NCBI GenBank assembly: GCA_028281635.1
Contig: JANQJM010000235.1
Span: 1 to 51,082 of the forward strand
Direction: 5' to 3'
DNA from: Pseudomonadales bacterium
GTDB lineage: Bacteria > Pseudomonadota > Gammaproteobacteria > Pseudomonadales > Pseudohongiellaceae
Length of the DNA stretch: 51,082 nt
In this document: positions 8,204-17,100 of the stretch, piece after piece
Position numbering within the stretch: position 1 is the first letter of the stretch
How the letters are laid out: every line of letters starts with the position of its first letter
Position numbers and translations under genes: made by a program
The notes under the pieces: generated by a model
Told to the model about the DNA's origin: nothing
The model's database searches: none
Seen by the model: only the letters and a program-made list of their open reading frames with translations

Positions 8204-8926
8204 TCAATCATACTTGGAAGGGTAGAATCGAACCGATGCACGGGATGCTTCGGGATCACAATCATAAGGCTGCAGTTTGTAACCAGGGGCTGAAGGCAAC
8301 CAACGAGTCGTATAGGAAGTGGGTTCCAACAAGAACATCGGATCCTCCACAGTGAGCGTCATCTTCAACTCGTCACCTTCACGCCAATAGCGTTCGGTTA
8401 CAATTTTCTGCGACGAAGATGGAATGCCGTTGTAATCATCAAAACCCGCCACATCAAACACGAAGTGAGTTGTTGTTACGTACAGGGATCCGTCTTCGTA
8501 GTAACCGGTGGAAAAGCCCTGGATACTAAAGTCGGTTGCTTTGGGTTCTCTGCCATCTAGCCACACCGTACGCAGCTGATCATCTTTTTCATAACGAAAC
8601 ATGACCCGATCCGGCCACTGCGTAACCTGCATGGCATAAGGATCGTATTGAATCGCGGGCGAGGAAGCGGGTTGGCAATCGTACTTCGGCGCCATAATCT
8701 CTTCCCACACTTCCTGGTAGGCCAGGGCTCGCGAATTGAGTTTAGGAAAGTTTTCCTCTCCCCAGGGAACATCAGGACCATTTACCGGCCGCACGCTGAA
8801 GCCGCCATCCCATAAACCTTCCAATTCAGGAATGTCATCATCATTCTGGGCACTCAGTTGGGGAATCGTAAAGCTGGCTGCTAACAGGCCAGCGGCAAGA
8901 AAGGAAACCCGTCGTTGTCTGCTCAT
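8204..8926 (-). CDS. Secreted hypothetical protein
   Basis: A 240-residue exported protein with a clear signal peptide (about 1-26, SFTIPQLSAQ). The mature part contains ELEGLWDGGF, a conserved-looking QVTQWPDRVMFRYE segment, RTVWLDGREP and a Trp/Tyr-rich beta-strand tail. The layout (a GLW opening, then a VWLDGR strand) is reminiscent of small lipocalin-like or calycin-like periplasmic proteins, but I cannot assign it. Two Cys residues (about residues 83 and 223) might form a disulfide. It is 22 nt downstream of the DUF6152-like gene and probably in the same operon. Confidence 0.6.
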   Translation of the reverse strand: MSRQRRVSFLAAGLLAASFTIPQLSAQNDDDIPELEGLWDGGFSVRPVNGPDVPWGEENFPKLNSRALAYQEVWEEIMAPKYDCQPASSPAIQYDPYAMQVTQWPDRVMFRYEKDDQLRTVWLDGREPKATDFSIQGFSTGYYEDGSLYVTTTHFVFDVAGFDDYNGIPSSSQKIVTERYWREGDELKMTLTVEDPMFLLEPTSYTTRWLPSAPGYKLQPYDCDPEASRASVRFYPSKYD

Positions 8927-8948
8927 GGTCTTCTCCTCTTGCTATTGC

Positions 8949-9365
8949 CTAGTTCTGATCTTCTTCCTGGACGCGACCACCACGCAGTACCGGGCTGCCG
9001 TCTTCACGAGTCATACGAACACAGCACAACCCTCGCGAACCCTCGGCACGGGATCGATTGCCAGTCACCTTTACGGTCATACCTACTTCCAGAGTGTCCG
9101 GAGTCCAGCCGGTTCTGCGTAAACTCACAGGCGCGCCAAGTTCCACCTGCCATTCGACGTTCTCTCCGCTGTCTTCTGTCACATCAAGAAACAGAAACGC
9201 ATGAGGGTTACGAAACACGAAGCGGGTGATGGTGCCTTCGATCGAGACCCGGTTCTCCGGATCGTAGAACGGTGCGCTGGCATGGTGTGCTGCCAAAGGG
9301 ATGGTAATAACGGATAACAAGATTGCGAAGCCTGCCAGAGGCCATTTTGCAGAGCGAAGACGCAT
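8949..9365 (-). CDS. Secreted DUF6152-like protein
   Basis: About 138 residues with a signal peptide ending AAHHASAPF. The mature N-terminal His-His pair, FYDPENRVSIEGTITRF and FRNPHAFLFLDV are the hallmarks of the small exported family I know as DUF6152. The rest is a predicted OB-like beta barrel with GMTVKVTGNRSR. The ATG at 9365 is chosen because it begins the signal peptide directly; a longer frame from 9392 adds nine residues of non-signal sequence. The His residues next to the cleavage site could bind metal. It is probably co-transcribed with the following exported protein. Function is unknown. Confidence 0.65.
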   Translation of the reverse strand: MRLRSAKWPLAGFAILLSVITIPLAAHHASAPFYDPENRVSIEGTITRFVFRNPHAFLFLDVTEDSGENVEWQVELGAPVSLRRTGWTPDTLEVGMTVKVTGNRSRAEGSRGLCCVRMTREDGSPVLRGGRVQEEDQN

Positions 9366-9447
9366 ACTGTCTCTCCCAATACCAGTGCACATCAGCGCAC
9401 ACTGGACGATTATTATTCTGAGTCCAGACTAATGAGTCTACCTACCC

Positions 9448-9555
9448 GAGTCAACGTTGATTTGAAACAGGCTGAAACAAGGAGCATTCATAATTAATAT
9501 TAGAATCTTGGGCGAGTGGAAGCTTCCTGGATTTCGTTCCGAACAACGTTGACTC
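9448..9555. repeat. 12-bp inverted repeat bracketing a 108-bp segment
   Basis: GAGTCAACGTTG at 9448-9459 is exactly the reverse complement of CAACGTTGACTC at 9544-9555. The right copy reaches into the stop codon of the glycosylase gene. The inner eight bases (CAACGTTG) are themselves palindromic. The spacer is AT-rich and includes a GGAAGCTTCC palindrome. I see no flanking target duplication. Confidence 0.5.
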
Positions 9556-10237
9556 AGAGGTAGTTCTCTCCCACCGAGCAAGCGGCAATCCGACTGAGAT
9601 GGCTATAGGGCAACCCAGTCGCCTCGTGCCAGGCATTGAATTGCGCCTGCACTTTTTTCAGATCTCTCTGGCTACTCGGTGATTCCGCGATATCCAGACC
9701 AATACTTCTCAAGACTGTCACCACGTCCTTGGATAGTACAAAACAGTCTTTGCCCATGCGACGCAGAAACCACAACGCACTCTGCCCACCAAGTCTGGAA
9801 CCGTGTTTCTTCAAATACAGCTGTAGCCCAATTTGATCCTGCGCTGGCCACTCGGCGATAAATTTTCCAAAGGAGCCATGTTCTCGGCTGATCTCAGATA
9901 CGAAGAATACGTTTTCCTGCAGGGCCTTGATCTTCTGCCAGTTGCGAACCACACGCCTGTCGCTGGTATAGGCTTCCCACTGTTCAGGAGACAGCAGGCT
10001 CAGTTTGTGGAGGTCGAATTGAAAAAAGGCCTCTTCAAACTCCGGCCATTTATTCTCAATCACTTTCCAACTGAATCCCGCCTGATTTATGCAACGGGTC
10101 ATCATGGACAGGTATCGGTCATCACCGATGGCAGCCAGTTTGCGCTTGCTGACTACTTTGGGGAGTAGTTTTTCCAGCGCGACTTCACCACCTTTGCGTT
10201 TTACTGCGCGCTTGCGAATTTTCTCAAACTGATTCAT
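9554..10237 (-). CDS. DNA-3-methyladenine glycosylase I family protein
   Basis: A 227-residue member of the Tag family of helix-hairpin-helix DNA glycosylases, which excise alkylated adenine in base-excision repair. The family block AGFSWKVIENKWPEFEEAFF (about residues 53-72) is clear. The hairpin region LGGQSALWFLRRMGKDCFVL (about 149-168) follows with its conserved Gly/Trp pattern. The zinc-binding Cys/His of classical E. coli Tag is not obvious, so this is a Tag-related subfamily rather than a strict orthologue. It lies 6 nt downstream of a methyltransferase gene on the same strand. Confidence in the family is good; lesion specificity is not readable. Confidence 0.8.
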   Translation of the reverse strand: MNQFEKIRKRAVKRKGGEVALEKLLPKVVSKRKLAAIGDDRYLSMMTRCINQAGFSWKVIENKWPEFEEAFFQFDLHKLSLLSPEQWEAYTSDRRVVRNWQKIKALQENVFFVSEISREHGSFGKFIAEWPAQDQIGLQLYLKKHGSRLGGQSALWFLRRMGKDCFVLSKDVVTVLRSIGLDIAESPSSQRDLKKVQAQFNAWHEATGLPYSHLSRIAACSVGENYL

Positions 10238-10243
10238 CTCAAT

Positions 10244-11272
10244 TCAAACTGCTTTTCGAGAAACTATTAGTGAGAAATCACTGCCAATTTCTCCTGATTG
10301 GATTAATTTTCTTTCTTCTTGAAATAGACCTTGCAATATAGCCTGGCCTTCGCTGGATTCACTCAAGTTTCCCGCAATATTGTCCAGAACGAGATGTAAA
10401 AGTGTCCCTCCGAAATCCCTTTTCTCAACTAGTTCAAATTTTTCCATTACAACTGGGACAATATCACGCGATCGGATGGCTTCGGTCGGGTCGTACTCGT
10501 TCATTTGATCAATCGTCATCCTTGCTATCTTCTCCTTATAACCTTCTTCTTGTCGAATCAGCTTTCTGTGAGAAATGGGTATTGAATCAAGCAACTTTTG
10601 AGCATAGTGCAACTGTTTTTCAGTCCACTGGAATTGATTGGGACCTAGGTACTCATTAAACACAAATAAGCCATGAGGAGTCAGCGATTGATGCACTTGA
10701 GAGACGTAGTGTTCGAGGTCCTCAATGTGATGAATCGATTGCGACGCAAATGCAGCTTCGTAAACCGATGGCCTGAATTCCAATCTATTTAGATCAGCCA
10801 CTCCATACCGAATCCTAGAAATCATCCCTAAACGTTTAGCTTCCTCAATTGCAACATCAATTGCTTCTGAAGAGACGTCAAAAGCATCAAACGAGTTGGC
10901 GATTCCCAAGTCCAATGCATGTCTTTCCAGGCCACCACTGCCACATCCCAGACTAAGTGCTTTATCAACCGGGGCTTTGAAGTAATCGTGTGCAATAGCT
11001 GAAAGCCAATCTCTGTTATTCCCTTTCGAAACAAGAGGGTTGATATAGTGTTGAAGCACATAGGGACACTCAGCCCAAGAACTGGGCAGAGTCTTGCTCT
11101 GTGTTGCCCTGGCTACTTTACCCCACAATTTGCTGGCTTTTTTGAGCTTGGCAGAGTTTACAGCATTGTCGCCCTCATTTAGGAAAGCATTATCGGAAGG
11201 TGATTCCTGTTTCGAATTAAAATTGCGAAATAAAGCTCCGAATAGCTTCACGAGGATTGGCGCCTTAATCAT
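10244..11272 (-). CDS. Class I SAM-dependent methyltransferase
   Basis: A 342-residue protein with a Rossmann-type methyltransferase core. Motif I is ALSLGCGSGGLERHALDLG (about residues 93-111), followed by FDAFDVSSEAIDVA, then a motif IV-like stretch YEAAFASQSIHHIEDLEHYV and a post-core LTPHGLFVFNEYLGP. The first 60 residues hold a hydrophobic/basic start (IKAPILVKLFGALF) without a cleavage site. The substrate is unknown; the 'hypothetical methyltransferase with a C-terminal helical extension' layout is common for O- or C-methylation of small molecules or sugars. It is co-directional with the Tag-family gene. Confidence 0.75.
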   Translation of the reverse strand: MIKAPILVKLFGALFRNFNSKQESPSDNAFLNEGDNAVNSAKLKKASKLWGKVARATQSKTLPSSWAECPYVLQHYINPLVSKGNNRDWLSAIAHDYFKAPVDKALSLGCGSGGLERHALDLGIANSFDAFDVSSEAIDVAIEEAKRLGMISRIRYGVADLNRLEFRPSVYEAAFASQSIHHIEDLEHYVSQVHQSLTPHGLFVFNEYLGPNQFQWTEKQLHYAQKLLDSIPISHRKLIRQEEGYKEKIARMTIDQMNEYDPTEAIRSRDIVPVVMEKFELVEKRDFGGTLLHLVLDNIAGNLSESSEGQAILQGLFQEERKLIQSGEIGSDFSLIVSRKAV

Positions 11273-11309
11273 AGAATTCGCTGTAGCAACGGTTGCCTAA
11301 TCAACTGAG

Positions 11310-11648
11310 TCACTTCTTGAGTTCTACTGGCTGACCGTGAGGAGTTGCCAGGTAAGCTTCTCTCCAGGCTTCGATTCGCGAAACAATTTCCCCGGAATCC
11401 GAAACTTCCTTCTCCAAAATCAATACCTCCAAGGCCGCTAGCCAATGCTGATAGTAGGTATCTCCCAGATCAGGGTCTCCCGCTGCTTGTGCCGCGCTTA
11501 TCTGTCTACTCAGGCTTGTTGCCCATTCATCCCAACTAAAAACACCCTGCTTATGCAGTGCCAGCACGATGGCGAAAGCCTGCGCCTCCCACGGCTCATT
11601 AAACACCGGACCATTTTCATCTCGAGGCTGTAGTTGAAATTCATTCAA
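11310..11648 (-). CDS. Nitrile hydratase accessory (activator) protein
   Basis: About 112 residues related to the N-terminal half of the nitrile hydratase beta subunit, with the motifs VFNEPWEAQAFAIVLALHKQ, WATSLSRQI and TYYQHWLAALEVLI. Proteins of this kind deliver cobalt to, or help mature, the alpha subunit. The start chosen is a TTG at 11648 whose codon overlaps the stop of the beta gene (TTGA), a typical coupled arrangement. The longer frame to 11729 would read through the beta gene in another frame and is not conserved-looking. Third gene of the operon alpha-beta-accessory. Confidence 0.8.
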   Translation of the reverse strand: MNEFQLQPRDENGPVFNEPWEAQAFAIVLALHKQGVFSWDEWATSLSRQISAAQAAGDPDLGDTYYQHWLAALEVLILEKEVSDSGEIVSRIEAWREAYLATPHGQPVELKK

Positions 11649-12280
11649 GGGGTCAGGTCTTCCAGATAGGGTTCCCACAGATCGACAAGCACCTCGTTCG
11701 CTTCGGCCTCTTCTCCCCACAACTCGCACCCCGAAAATGCCACGGAATAGAGATGCTCGCCACGGCGCTGACCTTGGGCGTTAGCATCGGGGAATACATG
11801 GGTGCCGTAATGTTCTGCAATAGTGCCAATAACGCCTTGCACGTAACCCGGCGCCCGCGTATGACCCAAGGTTTGAATCTTTTTTACCCGCACCTTATCC
11901 CCTGCAACGAATCGGGGGCTAGCCACATCGTCCATTAGGGTTGGCCCACCGCTGAACAATATTTTTTTCGCGTCTTCCGCGTCAGGTATTCGATCCAACA
12001 GGTCTGAACTAATGGCGAGTAGCTCTTTTTCGGTCAGCAAGTTATCCAGGCCGGCAAGCCAGTTTTCGTAGTAAGAATTCTCCAGATAGGAAACAGGATG
12101 TTGACGCTCACGGGCATAGCGGGCCTCATCGATGTTCCAACGACCCAGCATGCCAAGGGCTAGAGTTAGAGCAAATGCGCGGCGTTCCCATTCCGCATGA
12201 AATACTGGTTCTTCAGCTTCGGGTTCTGCATTGATTGCGCCAAGGCCGTAGCGTCCACCTAAATCGTGCGCCCCTTTCAT
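11645..12280 (-). CDS. nthB: Nitrile hydratase beta subunit
   Basis: A 211-residue beta subunit that pairs with the metal-bearing alpha subunit to hydrate nitriles to amides in the cytoplasm. The start KGAHDLGGRYGLG and the block VFHAEWERRAFALTLALGM are characteristic. ENSYYENWLAGLDNLL follows. The C-terminal SH3-like part shows FVAGDKVRVKK, TRAPGYVQGVIG and LYSVAFSGCELWG. The gene starts 7 nt after the alpha stop. The order alpha then beta then accessory is the usual one for cobalt-type enzymes. Confidence 0.9.
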   Translation of the reverse strand: MKGAHDLGGRYGLGAINAEPEAEEPVFHAEWERRAFALTLALGMLGRWNIDEARYARERQHPVSYLENSYYENWLAGLDNLLTEKELLAISSDLLDRIPDAEDAKKILFSGGPTLMDDVASPRFVAGDKVRVKKIQTLGHTRAPGYVQGVIGTIAEHYGTHVFPDANAQGQRRGEHLYSVAFSGCELWGEEAEANEVLVDLWEPYLEDLTP

Positions 12281-12287
12281 CAGTCAA

Positions 12288-12896
12288 TCAGCCCCGGCTC
12301 GCAACGGTTTTAGCTTGTTCAACCCCAATCATCGAATTTCGAGTAACCAAATCGCGCAGCTGTTCTTCCGATAGTTCATCGGTACCTGCTGGCCGCAGTG
12401 GCAGCACCAGATAGCGCATCTCGGACGTGGAGTCCCAAACTTTTATTCTGGTTTCTTCAGGCAAGACTGTACCAAATTCCGCCAACACTTTACGCGGCTC
12501 TGACACGGCACGTGCCCGATACGGGGCGGACTTATACCAGACTGGCGGCAACCCCAGTACGGTCCATGGATAACAAGAGCACAGTGTGCAAACGACAAGA
12601 TTGTGCGTATCAGCCGTGTTTTCAACGACCTTGAGATGCTCTCCCTGGCGACCAGTGTAACCAAGCGAGGCTACTGCGGCTGTAGCATCGGCTAAGAGTG
12701 CTGACTTAAAGTCATCGTCCACCCAGGCCTTTGCGACCACATGCGCACCATTTCTCGGCCCAACCTGACTCTCATAAGTCTCGATAATCGTATCGAGAGT
12801 TTCCGGATTAACCAGCCCTTTCTCCACCAGCAGGCTTTCCAATGCTTTGACCTTGAGAGTCAACTCGGATGGTGGATCAGTATGATCGTGAGACAT
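12288..12896 (-). CDS. nthA: Nitrile hydratase alpha subunit, cobalt type
   Basis: A 202-residue alpha subunit carrying the metal-claw motif VCTLCSC, with Cys103, Cys106 and Cys108 as metal ligands; the last Cys-Ser-Cys part becomes oxidised in mature enzymes. Thr between the first Cys and Leu (CTLCSC) is the signature of the cobalt class; iron enzymes have Ser there. [18 protein letters not shown] lies downstream as expected. The ATG at 12896 ([11 protein letters not shown]) is preferred over a GTG at 12944 because it matches the family's short, His-rich start. Thiocyanate hydrolase gamma is the main alternative, but length and gene order favour nitrile hydratase. No amidase gene is seen in the window. 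Confidence 0.9.
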   Translation of the reverse strand: MSHDHTDPPSELTLKVKALESLLVEKGLVNPETLDTIIETYESQVGPRNGAHVVAKAWVDDDFKSALLADATAAVASLGYTGRQGEHLKVVENTADTHNLVVCTLCSCYPWTVLGLPPVWYKSAPYRARAVSEPRKVLAEFGTVLPEETRIKVWDSTSEMRYLVLPLRPAGTDELSEEQLRDLVTRNSMIGVEQAKTVASRG

Positions 12897-12998
12897 AGAG
12901 GTGCAATCTAAAACCGCTAGGATTTTTAGACTGACACAGTGCACCCGACGTTACAAGACTGCGACTCGGACCGGGTAGTTCCGGATTTGCAAACGAGG

Positions 12999-13169
12999 CT
13001 ATTCGCGAATCGAACGAATCTTGTTCGCTGTCAATTCACCAAAAATTTTTAAGACTTGTTGTTTGGCTCGACTGTCACTACAGGAGAATTCATTCACTGA
13101 CAGCGCATTACGTTCCAAAAGTCGTTGTAGTACCAAAGGATCTATTTGCAGACTTACCCGAGATGGCAT
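12999..13169 (-). CDS. Small protein downstream of a Fur box
   Basis: A 56-residue basic protein beginning MPSRVSLQIDPLVLQRLLER and ending in IRE, with one Cys (FSCSDSRAKQQVLKIF). The ATG at 13169 is chosen because GAGG sits 6 nt upstream; the ATG at 13175 is also possible. I do not recognise a characterised family. Its start lies about 40 nt downstream of a strong Fur-type operator, which makes iron-repressed expression likely. No iron transport gene is adjacent; the neighbour on the upstream side is a START-domain protein. Confidence 0.55.
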   Translation of the reverse strand: MPSRVSLQIDPLVLQRLLERNALSVNEFSCSDSRAKQQVLKIFGELTANKIRSIRE

Positions 13170-13208
13170 GGTCATCCTCAAAACAAAGTCCAGAATGGAG
13201 TCTATATT

Positions 13209-13227
13209 AATGAGAATGATTCTTATT
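13209..13227 (-). promoter_or_regulatory. Fur box
   Basis: Read on the minus strand, the site AATAAGAATCATTCTCATT is a 9-1-9 inverted repeat with a single mismatch. It resembles the classic iron-uptake-regulator operator (GATAATGATAATCATTATC). It lies about 40-60 nt before the ATG of the 56-residue gene. Confidence 0.7.
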
Positions 13228-13236
13228 TGCAACTAA

Positions 13237-13902
13237 TTATTGGTCTCGAATAAAGCCCAACTGTGCATCCCTGTACTTGGGATTACGCACTTCCTGCACC
13301 AGCGATTTCATAGTTTCGAATGGCGTATCCACTAGCAGCATATTGGTCACCCAGCCTGGCAGTGCAGAGCCGGGGTCGATATGGGCATCGCTGATTATCC
13401 TGATTTGCCCTCCTCCTAGCGGCTCAAACCGCCAGCTCGCCTCTGCCATTTGCAGTCGCAAGCGCCCTCTCACCTCCTCATGCCTGCCAGCTACGGCCTC
13501 GCTATTCATTTCCACGATTAACGTATCGGGCTCCTGGGTCCAAATGACATGGGACACAACATCCCTGTCCTTCACCGGAAACGGCAGGTCGTTATGAGTG
13601 TAGACATAGTTTTCGGTAGCCGATACTTGCTCAATCACATAGGACTCGGCACAGCGATCTGCCCAATCCGGGCAGGCTTCGGCATCCACTATGAGTGCTA
13701 CAAATGAAGACAAACGCACATCATCAGCCACCGTGATAGTCCTGACCGCATCATAGGGCGATCCTTCGACGCTGCGGGTATATACCTGAATATCGTCACG
13801 GTCCCGTTTAAGCTCCCATTCTTCTTCAGCCGCCCACAGGTGACTTGCCGAGAATACGAAGACAGATAAACCAAAAAGAACATGACCAAGTGATGACTTC
13901 AT
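13237..13902 (-). CDS. Exported START-domain protein
   Basis: About 221 residues: a signal peptide (MKSSLGHVLFGLSVFVFSAS, ending HLWAAE), then a START/SRPBCC-type lipid-binding domain. Typical blocks are EWELKRDRDDIQVYTRSVEG, DWADRCAESYVIEQ, VKDRDVVSHVIW and GSALPGWVTNMLLVDTPFET (C-terminal helix). Such domains bind hydrophobic ligands in a deep pocket; bacterial exported forms are poorly characterised. The ATG at 13902 starts the signal sequence directly, whereas the frame to 13932 adds ten charged residues. The stop is followed by the Fur box of the next gene, so the two genes are probably separately regulated. Confidence 0.75.
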   Translation of the reverse strand: MKSSLGHVLFGLSVFVFSASHLWAAEEEWELKRDRDDIQVYTRSVEGSPYDAVRTITVADDVRLSSFVALIVDAEACPDWADRCAESYVIEQVSATENYVYTHNDLPFPVKDRDVVSHVIWTQEPDTLIVEMNSEAVAGRHEEVRGRLRLQMAEASWRFEPLGGGQIRIISDAHIDPGSALPGWVTNMLLVDTPFETMKSLVQEVRNPKYRDAQLGFIRDQ

Positions 13903-14009
13903 TGCAATAGTTTCCTCAAGCTGAGAGAGCACGCCGTCTGCATTTAAAGTAGACCTGCTAATAGACCCGCGTCAACGAATTATCACTCAATCGAGAAGGA
14001 CATGGGTGA

Positions 14010-14106
14010 AGCCCGGTCGCACAGCGAATCAAAGCGAAAGCTTTGATAGGGCTGAACGCCAGTACAAGGATGTGCTGGCTGGAACACTCCACCAGGGAAG
14101 GTTCCA
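14010..14106 (+). ncRNA. Candidate structured RNA element with CsrA-like hairpin
   Basis: Three consecutive hairpins. 14010-14053: a stem AGCCC/GGGCT enclosing a perfect 8-bp stem (ATCAAAGC/GCTTTGAT) closed by a GAAA tetraloop. 14058-14079: an 8-bp stem GCCAGTAC/GTGCTGGC (one G-U pair) with loop AAGGAT, giving the string GTACAAGGATGT, which fits the CsrA consensus RUACARGGAUGU. 14080-14106: stem TGGAAC/GTTCCA. The GNRA loop and GGA motif make sense only on the plus strand. No promoter was identified. Confidence 0.35.
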
Positions 14107-14135
14107 ATCACCAGACTTAAAGACATCCAATAAAA

Positions 14136-14163
14136 AACCCGGCTACCTCTCGATAGCCGGGTT
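14136..14163 (-). terminator. Intrinsic terminator of the TonB receptor gene
   Basis: A 10-bp stem (AACCCGGCTA with TAGCCGGGTT) and an 8-nt loop. On the minus strand it is followed by a run of Ts (the plus-strand A-tract at 14132-14137), so it mainly terminates the gene ending at 14191. It could act weakly on the plus strand too. Confidence 0.8.
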
Positions 14164-14190
14164 TCTATGATTTCTTATCTAACTTCTAAA

Positions 14191-17100
14191 TTAGAAAGTC
14201 AGACGGAAACCTGCAGTGTAAACACGTCCCAGAGGATCATAGTTACTTGGGAAAGTGTTACCAGAGTTAGAAGAGGTATCACCCGCTTCGTTACCCACTA
14301 CAGGTGGATCCTGATCTGTCAGGTTTTCTACACCCACGCTCAGACGGATGCGGTCATCCCACAGGTTGTAACCCACATACAGATCCAGGTAATCGTAAGA
14401 TTCGATTGACTGGAATGCTGGGAACAATGTAGCCCTTTCTGGTGGTTCAGCATCAACTGAATCAATGTGTCTCCACTGCAGAGATGCAGTCAGGTCATTC
14501 CAGTTCCAGTTGGTGCGCTGAACCCAACGCGTGTCAGAGACAGGGTCACAGCTGGTTCCGAAGAAACCTTTACAATCGATAACAGGTACAGTCGCAGAGC
14601 TTAGTGACTCTTGAGTGATGTATCTGTTGACGTTACCGGAGAATTGCAGGTCACCATACCCGCCCAGGTCAACACCAAAGTTGAACCCAAGCTCATAACC
14701 TTCTGAACGCTCGTACAGCAGGTTAGTAGTCAGGCGACGAATACCGGATGCTGGTGTAGTGAGGTCACCGTCCACTCGAACCACGTTGGCGCAAGAAGCG
14801 GGATCACCCAATACGTAGCACTGGTCGATAATTTCCTGCGCAGTGAACTCACCAATCACGTCTTCTACGTCAATGTCGTAGTAGTCGAGAGAGATAGTGA
14901 AGTTCTCGATGATGTCGCTGTTAAAGTTAGGCGTCCATACGAAACCAGCAGTAAAGGTATCGGCTGTTTCCGCATTTGGTGGATTGGTAGGATCAGAACC
15001 TTCCAGAGTATTTACCTGGCCGGCTACGATATCCTGCAACACACCAACCTGTCCTGGCAGCATACCTGTAGACTCACAAAGAGCCTGCAAAGTAGGCGTG
15101 ATATTACCAGCGTTGGCAACTGAACATGGGTCCAGAGTCGCATTACGCAGAGCGGTAGTTACAGGTGAGAACAACTCAGCAACATTAGGTGCGCGAGTCG
15201 CTTCCTGCTGCATTACGCGTACCAGCAAGGCATCGTTTACAGTCCAGTTCAGACCGACCTTCCACGTGTCGACATTGCCAACTGTGGTGTAGTCAGAATC
15301 ACGATAACCGAACTCGAGGTTAAGTGCTTCTACGAAATCTACACCATCTACCAGAGGTAGTAAGCCTTCCATGAAGAACTCATCAACGCGATATCCACCA
15401 GCGATTGGCAGCAAGTTACCACCGGCACCACCTTGGCAGGATGCAGGTGCGAGCTTGAGACACTCATCTGGCTCAAGAGAACCAAACTCGTCACGAGTCT
15501 CAAAACCGACACTCAGTGCCAGAGGAGTAGATGCGGAAGGAATCTGTACGAAATCTACTGGACCATCCAAAGTGATCAGACCAACAGATTGATCATACTT
15601 CTGCTGCTGCAGTGCAATGGCGCGTGCATAACCAGCCATGGCTGGGGTAATGGTTCCGAAACCACCGAACAGGTCGATAGGCACACAAGTCGAATCACCA
15701 TTGGCACAGGTAACACCGTCAACTGAATCCAGAGCATTCTGGATATTGGTCAAGTTAGTGTAACCATCACGAACGGTGGTACGGTTTGATTCACCATACT
15801 GGAATGAAACATCGTAGTTCCAGTCACCGATCAATTGGCCGCGAGCACCAGCCAGCATCATGAAGTGCTCTGTATCGTACTGCTCGGTACGAGGACCAAG
15901 CTCCAGAGTACGACGACGCAGTTGCATCTTCACATAGTCAGCTTCGTCAACGATGCCGTTACCATTAACGTCATACCAGTTGGTGCCCTGACCACCTGGT
16001 GACAGGTTACCAAGTCCAACCGCTTCATTAGCGAATGACAGGATTTCTCCAAGTGCCTGATCGCTGAAGAAAGGGTTCGCCAAAGGCACATCGAAGCGAG
16101 CACCGAAAGTACCAGAAGGCGCTACTTGCTGCTCAACGGTGATGTTGCTGTACTCCAGAGTTGAGTAGATTTCGAGATTCTCATTGAACTCGAAGTTACC
16201 CATGAAGAACGCGTTGTAACGCTCTTGAGGAGTACGATAGAAGTTATAAGGATTGAAGTTGAATACACTACAACCACCACGGGCGCCAAGGCCAGTTCCA
16301 GCGTCACCAGTGTACAAGGTACGGTCGTTCAGGAACTGACCGACATTACCAGCACCAGCGATGTTGGCACGAGTAGGCATAGAGGTAGTAGAACCACCTG
16401 CAGCTACCGCGTCGGGGCCATCACAGCCTGCGATTGGAGTAGGTGAAGGACCTTGTCCTGCCAGGAACTCTGCGTAGTTCGCACCATTGCTGGATTGAAT
16501 ACCGAGGTTACCCAGAGGACGCTGACCCAACAGTACAGCCTCACGCTCGGACCAGCTCAGGTTGATTGCCACGTTGCCGCGACCACCATCCAGGGCAGAA
16601 CCCAGAGTCATGGAGATATTGTCGGTGTCACCGTCGTTGTCACCAGTGGTTGTATTGTTGACGAGAAGATCGAAACCCTGGAAGTTCTGTTTGGTTACGA
16701 TGTTAACCGCACCGGCGATTGCATCAGAACCATATACCGCAGAAGCACCACCAGTGATGATATCGATGCGCTCGATCAAGGCAGTTGGAATAGTGGAAGT
16801 ATCAACACGACCACGGAAGTTCGCAGGTGTAATACGACGACCATTCAACAGGATCAGGTTACGCTCTGGACCAAGACCTCGAAGGTCGATGGTTGCGACA
16901 CCGTCTGTCCCGTTGTTTACGTTTTGACCATCACCAGGAATGGTGGCTGGTAGTTCACGTAAGATTTTCTCGATTTCAACTTCTTGTTGAAATTCAATTT
17001 CTTCCAGACCCACTGTGGTGATGGGGCTGGCTGATTGCAGACCAGGACGGCGAATACGTGAACCAGTTACGATCACTTCTTCAACCGCAGTGTCCTGCGC

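Noticed and set aside
9448..9555. Insertion sequence or MITE claim for the 108-bp inverted-repeat segment
   Set aside because: No target-site duplication or transposase and the palindromic core can create the match by itself; kept only as a repeat.
12288..12896. Thiocyanate hydrolase gamma subunit
   Set aside because: Short length, the alpha-beta-accessory gene order and the VCTLCSC motif fit cobalt nitrile hydratase better, though the two families are related.
16453..16953. 166-codon plus-strand frame inside the TonB receptor gene
   Set aside because: Antisense shadow of a strongly supported receptor; low-complexity Thr/Ser composition typical of an opposite-strand frame.
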